From contig NZ_CP063311.1 of assembly GCF_015245355.1 (NCBI RefSeq), positions 4,101,000 through 4,160,396 on the forward strand: 59,397 nt of DNA. Reading direction: 5' to 3'. Each line of letters opens with the position of its first letter. The first letter of the stretch is position 1. Below, piece by piece: positions 52,249 through 59,397 of this stretch. Origin of the DNA: Anabaenopsis elenkinii CCIBt3563. GTDB taxonomy: Bacteria > Cyanobacteriota > Cyanobacteriia > Cyanobacteriales > Nostocaceae. Under the pieces are notes generated by a model. The model ran no database searches and was not told the DNA's origin. It worked only from the letters and a program-made list of their open reading frames with translations. A program made the position numbers and the translations under genes.

Positions 52249-53424
52249 ATGAAATTAATTCAAAAACTTTTATCATTTACTGGAATCATTGTCATTGGTC
52301 TGACAATCATCTTGATCACCCTACTGCTAAATAATTCACAATTACACGCCGCAGAAATTAGTCAGATAGAATTTATTGGTGAAGCAATTTTACCGAATAA
52401 TTCCACCCTGAAAAATACCGAAATTGGTGGTTTATCTGGAATTACTTACGACCCCAAAAAAGATGTTTATTATGCTATCTCCGACGACCGAGGACAAAAA
52501 GCACCGGCTCGATTTTATACCCTAAAAATAGACTTGAGTAAAGGTAAAATGCAAAATGGCGATGTTGTTCCTGTGGGTGTAACTACACTTTTAGATCAAG
52601 ATAATCAACCCTTTCCTCCGGGTGAAACAGATACAGAAGGTATTGCTTTCACTAATAGGGACACTGTATTTATTTCTTCCGAGGGCGATGGGAGACAGCT
52701 AATTAATCCCTTTATTCAAGAGTTCGCCCTTGATTCGGGTAAATTGCTCACAACATTACCCATACCAAATAAGTTCTTACCGGACAAAAACCGTAAGCAA
52801 GGTATACGCAACAACTTAGCCTTTGAAAGCCTCACCATCACACCCAACAATCAATATTTATTCACCGCCACAGAAAACGCTCTGATTCAAGATGGCCCAG
52901 CTACTCGAGCGAATGTTGGTACTCCTTGCCGAATTTTACAGTATAATCTCTTCACTAATCTACCAGAAAAGGAATTTTTATATCAAACTGAACCAGTAGG
53001 AGAAATGCTCAATCTCACTGGTAGGTTTACCAGCGGGTTACCGGATTTACTAGCATTAGATAATCGCGGACACTTCCTGAGTATAGAACGGTCTTTTACT
53101 GGGTTATTATTTGCTGTTTCTCTATTTGAGGTTTCCTTAAAAGGTGCTGATCAGATTCAGAATATCCACAGCCTTTTAGCAGTGGACTCACAGAAAATTA
53201 AACCCGCAGAGAAAAAATTGCTCTTAGATTTGACAACTCTAGATGTAGTATTAGATAATATCGAAGGTTTAACTTTTGGACCGGATCTACCTGATGGATA
53301 TCGCTCATTGATTTTGATCAGTGATAGCAATTTTAATTCATTCCAGCGCAACCAATTTCTGGCTTTTAAAGTTAAAATTGAGTCACCCCTGATGAGACTA
53401 TTACGCCGGTTAATCAGGCAGTAA
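52249..53424 (+). CDS. Exported esterase-like/phytase-like family protein
   Basis: 391 residues. The N-terminus is a signal or anchor segment (IIVIGLTIILITLLLNN). The rest matches the domain annotated as esterase-like activity of phytase: EIGGLSGITYDPKKDVYYAI, SDDRGQKAPARFYTL, TDTEGIAFTNRDTVF, FESLTITPNNQYLFTATENA and DNIEGLTFGPDLPDGYRSLI, a beta-propeller. It is probably periplasmic or outer-surface and may act on organic phosphates. It is alone in its transcript; the tRNA-Asp gene follows. Confidence 0.85.
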   Translation: MKLIQKLLSFTGIIVIGLTIILITLLLNNSQLHAAEISQIEFIGEAILPNNSTLKNTEIGGLSGITYDPKKDVYYAISDDRGQKAPARFYTLKIDLSKGKMQNGDVVPVGVTTLLDQDNQPFPPGETDTEGIAFTNRDTVFISSEGDGRQLINPFIQEFALDSGKLLTTLPIPNKFLPDKNRKQGIRNNLAFESLTITPNNQYLFTATENALIQDGPATRANVGTPCRILQYNLFTNLPEKEFLYQTEPVGEMLNLTGRFTSGLPDLLALDNRGHFLSIERSFTGLLFAVSLFEVSLKGADQIQNIHSLLAVDSQKIKPAEKKLLLDLTTLDVVLDNIEGLTFGPDLPDGYRSLILISDSNFNSFQRNQFLAFKVKIESPLMRLLRRLIRQ

Positions 53425-53537
53425 TAACCCTGGCTAAGTACACGGGGCAACCCAGCCAGAAGAAAAACCAGCTTTTTTTTCAAAAAACACTTGACAATTC
53501 TCTAAATAAGAGGTAACTTAAAAAAGTTGGAAATCAA

Positions 53538-53611
53538 GGGACTGTAGTTCAACTGGTTAGAGCACCGCCCTGTCACGGCGGAAGTTGCGGGTTCGAGCCC
53601 CGTCAGTCCCG
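53538..53611 (+). tRNA. tRNA-Asp (GTC)
   Basis: 74-base cloverleaf: acceptor GGGACTG/CAGTCCC, D stem GTTC/GAGC, anticodon stem CCGCC/GGCGG with loop CTGTCAC (anticodon GTC), variable AAGTT, T stem GCGGG/CCCGT with loop TTCGAGC, discriminator G. The 3' CCA is not encoded. It is the only tRNA found in the window. Confidence 0.97.
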
Positions 53612-53758
53612 TTAAATCGACGAGCAATAATTTTTGGATCCCTTACTACATAATATATGTACTAGGGATGTTCCCATATACTCCCAAGTCATGAAACTGA
53701 CGGTTTCAGTCTTGGTATAAGCTACATTGATCATGCTGTGTGAAAGAGAGAATTAATT

Positions 53759-55204
53759 GTGACTGTTAGAGTCCGGATTGCGCCAAGTCCCACGGGAAAT
53801 TTACATATTGGTACAGCCAGAACCGCTGTGTTTAACTGGCTATTTGCTCGCCACCATGGTGGGAAGTTTATTCTGCGAATTGAAGATACAGACCTAGAGC
53901 GATCGCGTCCCGAATATACTGAAAATATTCTGGCTGGTTTTCGCTGGCTGGGGTTAAACTGGGATGAAGGGCCATTTTTCCAATCCCAACGCCTGGATAT
54001 GTATAAGGAAGCGGTGGAAAAACTTCTAGAACAAGGATTAGCCTATCGCTGCTACACCACATCAGAAGAACTAGAAGCGCTACGGGAAAGCCAAAAAGCT
54101 CGTGGGGAAGCTCCCCGCTATGATAACCGTCACCGTAACCTCACACCAGAACAAGAAGCAGCTTTTCAAGCCGAGGGACGCAGCTGTGTAATTCGGTTTA
54201 AAATTGCTGATGAGCGGGAAATTGTCTGGAATGATTTAGTCAGAGGAACAATGACATGGCGAGGTAGTGACCTCGGTGGTGATATGGTCATCGCCCGTGC
54301 TTCAGAAACAGGTATTGGTCAACCACTGTACAACTTTGTAGTTGTAGTTGATGACATAGATATGCAAATTAGTCATGTTATCCGTGGAGAAGACCACATA
54401 GCCAACACCGCCAAGCAAATTCTGTTATATGAAGCTTTAGGAGGTAAAATTCCCGAATTTGCCCATACACCCCTGATTTTAAATATGGAAGGGCGCAAAC
54501 TTTCTAAGCGGGATGGAGTGACTTCTATTTCTGACTTTCAGAAAATGGGCTTCACCTGTGAAGCTTTAGTTAATTACATGACCTTGCTGGGGTGGTCGCC
54601 ACCGGAATCAACGGAGGAAATCTTTACCTTAGAAACCGCTGCTCAACACTTTGGCTTTGAGCGGGTGAACAAAGCCGGGGCTAAATTTGACTGGGCAAAA
54701 TTGGATTGGTTAAATAGTCAGTACCTCCATCATATGCCCATAGAGCAGCTGACAGATTTAATCATCCCCTTTTGGGAAGATGCTAAATTTACCTTTGAGG
54801 GAGGAAGAGAACGCCCCTGGTTAGAGAAGTTGGTCACTTTAATCAGTCAGAGTTTAACTCGTTTAACAGATGCAGTGGAAATGAGTAAACCCTTTTTCAC
54901 GCCCACAGTAGAATTAACCCCAGAAGCTAGGGAACAACTGGAAAAAGAAGGTTCAGAGGTTGCTATTCAGGGAATCCTCACAGCTTTGGAAAATCACCCC
55001 CAACTGTCAGAAGCAACCGCCCAAGAGATCATTAAACAGGTGGTAAAAGAGCAAAAACTCAAGAAAGGGTTAGTCATGCGATCGCTCAGAGCGGCTTTAA
55101 CCGGAGATGTTCATGGTCCTGATCTAATTCAATCTTGGTTACTCCTGAATCAAATTAGTTTAGACAAGCCGCGTTTACAGCAAGCGATGGTTACCGCCAA
55201 TTAG
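53759..55204 (+). CDS. gltX: Glutamyl-tRNA synthetase
   Basis: Class I aminoacyl-tRNA synthetase of 481 residues that charges tRNA-Glu (and tRNA-Gln in organisms using the amidotransferase route, as cyanobacteria do); Glu-tRNA also feeds tetrapyrrole synthesis. GTG start, giving [19 protein letters not shown] with the HIGH motif. KMSKS-type loop is [24 protein letters not shown] and the DLVRGTMTW segment are normal; the C-terminal anticodon-binding part is complete. No operon partner. Confidence 0.95.
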   Translation: MTVRVRIAPSPTGNLHIGTARTAVFNWLFARHHGGKFILRIEDTDLERSRPEYTENILAGFRWLGLNWDEGPFFQSQRLDMYKEAVEKLLEQGLAYRCYTTSEELEALRESQKARGEAPRYDNRHRNLTPEQEAAFQAEGRSCVIRFKIADEREIVWNDLVRGTMTWRGSDLGGDMVIARASETGIGQPLYNFVVVVDDIDMQISHVIRGEDHIANTAKQILLYEALGGKIPEFAHTPLILNMEGRKLSKRDGVTSISDFQKMGFTCEALVNYMTLLGWSPPESTEEIFTLETAAQHFGFERVNKAGAKFDWAKLDWLNSQYLHHMPIEQLTDLIIPFWEDAKFTFEGGRERPWLEKLVTLISQSLTRLTDAVEMSKPFFTPTVELTPEAREQLEKEGSEVAIQGILTALENHPQLSEATAQEIIKQVVKEQKLKKGLVMRSLRAALTGDVHGPDLIQSWLLLNQISLDKPRLQQAMVTAN

Positions 55205-55352
55205 GACTACCAAAACAGGGGATAATCAGACCAGGAGAAATTCCTGAGAATTTTTCCCTGTCTTTGTCCCCAGCCGTCAATTTCTGTCATCCTGGGAACT
55301 TGCTGTGTAAAATTAGTGTCTACCAAAACACTGGTAAACTTATCTAATCGTA

Positions 55353-55847
55353 ATGTCGAAAATAGTGATCAACCAAGGGATAAGATTATTCTTGATCATA
55401 TTTGTACTGGGCATCACATCTGTAATTCAAGCCATAGCCAATGCCCAACAAACACCACCAATATTTGGGGACATAACTATCAAACCAGAATTTTCTCCAG
55501 ATCCTGTGCAACTGCGGGGGATGAGTGGCGGTTCAGTACCAGGAAGACAAATTGCGGGGCGGTCTCAAACAACCACCGGTCCGTGTACTGGATTTTTCGA
55601 CCCCACCCCCGGACATACATTAGCCTTAACAACTCGATTTAACTATTTGAAATTATTAGTACAAAGTCCTCAAGACACCACCATGATTGTCAAAGGACCC
55701 GGCGGAACTTGGTGTAATGACGACTTTGATGGCAAAAATCCCGGTATCATGGGGGAGTGGTTACCCGGAACATACCAAATTTGGGTGGGTTCATACCAAA
55801 AAGATAAGTATTCCCCTTATATATTACAAATCACCCAGATTAAGTAG
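55353..55847 (+). CDS. Exported small beta-rich protein
   Basis: 164 residues with a signal peptide (IRLFLIIFVLGITSVIQAIA, cleavage near ANAQQ). The mature part resembles a family of secreted cyanobacterial beta-sandwich proteins: GGSVPGRQIAG, a Cys in TGPCTGFFDPTPGH, LKLLVQSPQDTTMIVKGPGG, a second Cys in TWCNDDFDGKNPGI, and LPGTYQIWVGSYQKD. The two cysteines may pair. DDxDGxNP looks like a calcium-binding loop. Function unknown. Confidence 0.7.
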   Translation: MSKIVINQGIRLFLIIFVLGITSVIQAIANAQQTPPIFGDITIKPEFSPDPVQLRGMSGGSVPGRQIAGRSQTTTGPCTGFFDPTPGHTLALTTRFNYLKLLVQSPQDTTMIVKGPGGTWCNDDFDGKNPGIMGEWLPGTYQIWVGSYQKDKYSPYILQITQIK

Positions 55848-56139
55848 AGACACAGTCAGCACCTGCTGGGGAAAGGCGGAAATTCTGTGTTTAAACATAT
55901 GAAGATTATTGTATTAAAAATTCACCCTCCAACGGCGGGGTGGAAGACTATATTTTCAGTATTTTTTCAGGAATCTCGAAATCCTTGGAATTACAGGGAT
56001 ATAAGGGTTGTGGTAATTTTCAGGGTCTTTTCCAGGCCTGAGTTCTTCACGCGGGATGCAAAGTTGTATTAAAATTAAGTTAACTTTAATTAAGATACTT
56101 TTGGATATCGCCGTCAGTCCCCTATGGCGACAGCGATTT
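55848..56139. other. Intergenic leader region of ftsH
   Basis: About 400 bases lie between the exported protein gene and ftsH. Open frames here (55887-56072 and others) have no ribosome-binding site and look non-coding. The stretch TTTTCAG occurs repeatedly near 55950-56030. The ftsH promoter probably lies in this interval, but I can name no specific box. Confidence 0.4.
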
Positions 56140-56253
56140 ATGATCAAAGATCAAATTAAACAAAATGGCAGACCTAAAGTAGTCACAGATGATGACATCA
56201 TCAGTTTCTATCAAAGGTTGATTGTATTAGCATCTAGAGGCAAATTAAAATGA
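56140..56253 (+). CDS. Possible 37-residue ORF overlapping the ftsH start
   Basis: ATG at 56140, product beginning [20 protein letters not shown], charged and plausibly helical. Its stop TGA overlaps the ftsH ATG (ATGA), which would couple translation. There is no strong ribosome-binding site, and an alternative longer reading begins at 56056. Could be a regulatory leader peptide or chance. Confidence 0.3.
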   Translation: MIKDQIKQNGRPKVVTDDDIISFYQRLIVLASRGKLK

Positions 56254-58136
56254 AATTTTCCTGGCGAGTCGCGGTACTCTGGACATTGCCGGTTTTAGTG
56301 ATTGGCTTTTTTCTCTGGCAAGGTGCTTTTGCTGGTAATCCCACTGATATGGGTAAAAATGCAGCTAATACCCGTATGACCTATGGGCGGTTTCTGGAAT
56401 ACCTAGAGGCTAACCGTGTTAATAGTGTCGATCTCTATGAAGGTGGTAGAACAGCAATAGTCGAAGCCAGCGATCAAGATATCGAAAATCGTGTACAACG
56501 CTGGCGGGTGGATCTGCCAATTAATTCTCCTGAGTTAATTACCAAGCTCAAAGAGAAAAACATCAGTTTTGATGCTCACCCCATGCGCAATGATGGCGCT
56601 ATCTGGGGACTTTTGGGAAATCTGGTTTTTCCCATCCTGTTGATTACAGGATTATTCTTTTTGTTCCGTCGCTCTAGCAATATGCCCGGTGGCCCTGGTC
56701 AAGCGATGAACTTTGGCAAGTCTAGAGCCCGCTTTCAAATGGAAGCCAAAACTGGGGTAAAATTTGACGACGTAGCAGGTATTGAAGAAGCTAAAGAAGA
56801 ACTGCAAGAAGTCGTTACCTTCCTCAAACAGCCAGAACGGTTTACCGCTGTGGGCGCACGTATTCCTAAAGGTGTGTTGTTAATTGGTCCTCCCGGAACT
56901 GGTAAAACTCTACTCGCCAAAGCGATCGCCGGAGAAGCTGGTGTACCCTTCTTCAGTATTTCCGGTTCAGAATTTGTGGAAATGTTTGTCGGTGTGGGTG
57001 CATCCCGTGTCCGCGATTTATTCAAAAAAGCTAAAGATAACGCTCCCTGTATCATCTTTATTGATGAAATTGACGCAGTAGGAAGACAACGGGGTGCTGG
57101 TATTGGTGGTGGTAATGACGAAAGAGAGCAAACCTTAAACCAATTGCTCACGGAGATGGATGGCTTTGAAGGTAACACCGGTATTATTATTATTGCTGCT
57201 ACCAACCGTCCCGATGTCCTAGACTCAGCGTTATTGCGTCCCGGTCGCTTTGACCGCCAAGTTACCGTAGACGCACCGGATATTAAAGGGCGTTTGGAAG
57301 TCTTACAAGTCCACGCCCGCAATAAGAAACTTGATCCTACTGTATCTTTAGAAGTCATCGCTCGGCGCACTCCTGGTTTCACAGGTGCAGATTTAGCCAA
57401 TTTACTCAACGAAGCCGCCATCCTCACCGCCAGAAGACGCAAAGAAGCCATCACCCTGAGTGAAATTGATGATGCAGTAGACCGGGTAGTGGCTGGTATG
57501 GAGGGTACTCCTTTAGTAGATAGCAAGAGCAAACGCTTGATTGCTTACCATGAGGTAGGACACGCTTTAGTAGGGACATTGTTAAAAGAACATGACCCCG
57601 TACAAAAGGTTACCCTCATCCCCCGTGGACAAGCTCAGGGTTTAACTTGGTTTACCCCCAATGAAGAACAAGGTTTAATTTCTCGTTCTCAACTCAAAGC
57701 CAGAATTACTGGTGCGTTGGGTGGTCGTGCTGCTGAAGAAGTGGTATTTGGCTCTGCGGAGGTGACAACTGGCGCAGGTGGAGACTTACAGCAATTATCC
57801 GGAATGGCTCGCCAAATGGTGACCCGGTTCGGAATGTCTGACTTAGGTCCTCTGTCTTTGGAAAGCCAACAGGGAGAAGTATTCCTAGGTCGTGATTGGA
57901 CAACCCGCTCTGAGTATTCAGAATCTATCGCCGCTCGCATTGACTCTCAAGTGCGCAAAATCGCCGAAGATTGCTACGAAAACGCCAAGAAAATTATCCG
58001 CGACCACCGCACAGCTTGCGATCGCTTAGTAGATTTACTCATTGAAAAAGAAACCATTGACGGCGAAGAATTCCGCCAAATCGTCGCTGAGTACACTGAA
58101 GTACCCGAAAAAGCTCAGTATGTACCACAACTGTAA
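56250..58136 (+). CDS. ftsH: ATP-dependent zinc metalloprotease FtsH
   Basis: Membrane AAA+ protease, 628 residues; in cyanobacteria FtsH complexes degrade damaged photosystem II D1 protein and other membrane proteins. Two membrane segments ([17 protein letters not shown] near the start and [15 protein letters not shown] at about 125-140) flank a lumenal or periplasmic domain. The AAA domain has [23 protein letters not shown], the SRH region [19 protein letters not shown] and pore FVEMFVGVG. The protease motif is HEVGH (about 433-437). Compared with PSII-repair FtsH2 types the sequence is ordinary. A strong terminator follows. Confidence 0.96.
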   Translation: MKFSWRVAVLWTLPVLVIGFFLWQGAFAGNPTDMGKNAANTRMTYGRFLEYLEANRVNSVDLYEGGRTAIVEASDQDIENRVQRWRVDLPINSPELITKLKEKNISFDAHPMRNDGAIWGLLGNLVFPILLITGLFFLFRRSSNMPGGPGQAMNFGKSRARFQMEAKTGVKFDDVAGIEEAKEELQEVVTFLKQPERFTAVGARIPKGVLLIGPPGTGKTLLAKAIAGEAGVPFFSISGSEFVEMFVGVGASRVRDLFKKAKDNAPCIIFIDEIDAVGRQRGAGIGGGNDEREQTLNQLLTEMDGFEGNTGIIIIAATNRPDVLDSALLRPGRFDRQVTVDAPDIKGRLEVLQVHARNKKLDPTVSLEVIARRTPGFTGADLANLLNEAAILTARRRKEAITLSEIDDAVDRVVAGMEGTPLVDSKSKRLIAYHEVGHALVGTLLKEHDPVQKVTLIPRGQAQGLTWFTPNEEQGLISRSQLKARITGALGGRAAEEVVFGSAEVTTGAGGDLQQLSGMARQMVTRFGMSDLGPLSLESQQGEVFLGRDWTTRSEYSESIAARIDSQVRKIAEDCYENAKKIIRDHRTACDRLVDLLIEKETIDGEEFRQIVAEYTEVPEKAQYVPQL

Positions 58137-58162
58137 AGCTTATAATTAAATTTGAGAGCAAT

Positions 58163-58192
58163 GGGGATGGTTGATACCGTCCCTATTTTTTT
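58163..58192 (+). terminator. Rho-independent terminator of ftsH
   Basis: GGGATGGT/ACCGTCCC stem (one G.T pair) with a TGAT loop, then A and seven T. It starts 27 bp after the ftsH stop codon. Confidence 0.8.
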
Positions 58193-58231
58193 ATTCAGAT
58201 CCCGGAATTTCACTAAACTCGCCTAATTCCC

Positions 58232-59397
58232 ATGACAGAATTTACCAACTACATCGCAGACCTACAAACCAACATCAAACGCGGTGGAGAACACAGTCAT
58301 TACCCCAGCTTAAAACGACTAATTGAAAGTTTAATGATGGGAATTAACGCCACAATTGAAGAAAAAGGTAATCAACAAGGTATTCCCGACTTCACCATCA
58401 GAAAAAATGACCGCATCCTAGGATATATAGAAGCTAAAGATATTAACGTTGATTTAGCTAAAACCGCCAAAACCGAACAACTCAAACGCTATTTAGAATC
58501 AAACATTGGTTATAACCTGATTTTAACTAATTACCTAGAATTTCGTTGGTATCTAGACGGAGAATGTCAACAAACTGCTCAATTAGCTAATTTAGAAGCA
58601 GGGGAAATCATCCTAGTTGATGATTTACAACCCATCAGAGAACTACTGCAATTATTTCTCAATCACAAAGCCAAAGATATTAATAACTACTATGACTTGG
58701 CTAAACAAATGGCAGCTTATACTAAAACTATTAGAAATGCAATTTTAGCATCTTTAGAAATAGAAACATCTACAGAACAATTATATCAATTAAAACAAAC
58801 ATTTAAGAAAATCTTAATTCTAGATATAGATAATCAAAGTTTTGCCGATATGTATGCTCAAACCATAGCCTATGGTTTATTTACAGCCAAAATTGGTCAC
58901 GCTCAAAACCCAGGAGAATTTACATTTAATCGCACAACAGCTAGTATTTATATTAGCGAGAGAATCCCCTTTTTAAAAGGTTTATTTGATGTAGTTATAG
59001 CCACAGATAGCCTGAGTAAAATTCATAAATCAATTGAAAACTTAGTAGATTTACTAAACACAGTTGATATGACCAACATCTTAGAAACTTTCGGGAGAGA
59101 AACCAGGACAGAAGACCCAGTTATTCACTTTTATGAAACATTCCTAGCAGCTTATGCAGCATCATTAAGAAAAAGTCGCGGAGTTTATTACACTCCTGAA
59201 CCCGTAGTTAATTTTATAGTTCGTGCTGTCAATGATATTTTAGAAAATGAAGACATCTTTGATTTACAATATGGTTTAGCCAATCGTAGAGTTACCATTC
59301 TAGACCCTGCGACAGGTACAGGCACATTTTTATATGCAGTTATTAAACAAATTCGGGATAATGTCGCTAAATATGGGATTGATAAATGGCATAGTTT
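58232..59397 (+). CDS. Restriction-modification protein: PD-(D/E)XK domain plus N6-adenine methylase (partial)
   Basis: The ATG at 58232 opens a frame that runs off the window with at least 388 residues. N-terminal nuclease core: D53 in GIPDFTIRKND and E67-A-K69 in ILGYIEAKD, the PD...ExK pattern. The middle is helical. The methylase begins around residue 310 (RKSRGVYYTPEPVVNFIVRA, typical of N6-adenine methylases) with AdoMet motif I D358-P-A-T-G-T-G-T in TILDPATGTGTFLYAV. The NPPY motif lies beyond the edge. The layout fits type IIG/IIL (Eco57I-like) single-chain restriction-modification enzymes; a type ISP helicase fusion is less likely since no helicase precedes the methylase. Confidence 0.85.
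   Translation, partial: MTEFTNYIADLQTNIKRGGEHSHYPSLKRLIESLMMGINATIEEKGNQQGIPDFTIRKNDRILGYIEAKDINVDLAKTAKTEQLKRYLESNIGYNLILTNYLEFRWYLDGECQQTAQLANLEAGEIILVDDLQPIRELLQLFLNHKAKDINNYYDLAKQMAAYTKTIRNAILASLEIETSTEQLYQLKQTFKKILILDIDNQSFADMYAQTIAYGLFTAKIGHAQNPGEFTFNRTTASIYISERIPFLKGLFDVVIATDSLSKIHKSIENLVDLLNTVDMTNILETFGRETRTEDPVIHFYETFLAAYAASLRKSRGVYYTPEPVVNFIVRAVNDILENEDIFDLQYGLANRRVTILDPATGTGTFLYAVIKQIRDNVAKYGIDKWHS

Noticed and set aside
55316..55642. Alternative frame overlapping the exported protein at 55353
   Set aside because: No signal peptide or motif; the 55353 frame has a clear signal peptide and conserved-looking core.
56735..57532. Long frame antisense to ftsH
   Set aside because: Shadow of a strongly conserved gene; Ser/Pro/Thr-rich translation without start signals.

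Overview
The window looks like chromosomal DNA of a filamentous, probably heterocyst-forming cyanobacterium (Nostocales type). The palindrome GCGATCGC and its shortened forms (HIP1 motif) recur throughout. The genes include cyanobacterial hallmarks: a SipA-like protein, a CHAT-domain protein, TPR-linked serine/threonine kinases, ThrRS starting directly at the editing domain, Csx3 proteins and FtsH. The base composition is AT-rich. No rRNA gene and no CRISPR array were found; one tRNA gene (Asp, GTC) is present.

Layout. 1-1.8 kb: an IS200/IS605-type element with divergent tnpA and tnpB. 2-11.7 kb: mixed chromosomal genes: CHAT caspase-like membrane protein, Tat-exported peroxiredoxin, SipA, Spy/CpxP-like protein, a response regulator whose N-terminus appears to come from a deleted histidine kinase, cytidine-deaminase-fold enzyme, voltage-gated-type K+ channel, degenerate histidine kinase, MurE and a glutaredoxin-like protein. 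11.7-13.1 kb: 1.3 kb without a convincing gene, holding a 204-bp MITE and two terminator-like hairpins.

13.1-29.4 kb: a type III-D-like CRISPR-Cas effector locus with no cas1, cas2, cas6 or array. It encodes Cas10 with a GGDD cyclase and no visible HD nuclease, Csx10, Csx19, four Cas7-like RAMP proteins and two candidate small subunits. It also encodes a CARF-RelE effector (Cami1-like), a CARF-HEPN effector (Csx1/Csx2 type), a PD-(D/E)XK-like protein, a WYL-type regulator (TIGR03985 family) and a MESH1/SpoT-like HD hydrolase. Three Csx3-family proteins bracket it. Two look like active ring nucleases. The third is fused to a P-loop ATPase, has lost the catalytic His and Asp, and follows a 42-codon ORF by a TGATG overlap. 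The expected logic is that target RNA binding makes Cas10 produce cyclic oligoadenylate, the CARF proteins attack RNA or translation, and Csx3 proteins remove the signal. The HD hydrolase and PD-(D/E)XK protein have no assigned place in that scheme.

29.5-35.7 kb: a zinc-starvation type cluster behind a near-perfect 19-bp Zur-box-like palindrome: thrS, COG0523 metallochaperone GTPase, folE, stand-alone hisI, cysS and a small exported protein. 35.7-51.3 kb: pentapeptide repeat protein, DUF697-type GTPase, a pseudokinase facing an intact TPR kinase, a rhomboid gene split by an IS630 element (TA duplication, reading frame restored on removal), TetR regulator, HisC, glycosyltransferase, class V aminotransferase and a TM0106-type RecB-like nuclease. 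51.3-52.2 kb: MntA antitoxin with a HepT toxin lacking its active-site end, then a second MITE copy. 52.2-59.4 kb: phytase/esterase-like exported protein, tRNA-Asp, GltX, an exported protein, FtsH, and the 5' part of a PD-(D/E)XK plus N6-methylase restriction-modification gene running off the edge.

All family assignments rest on motifs read by eye and remembered family features; no search was run.
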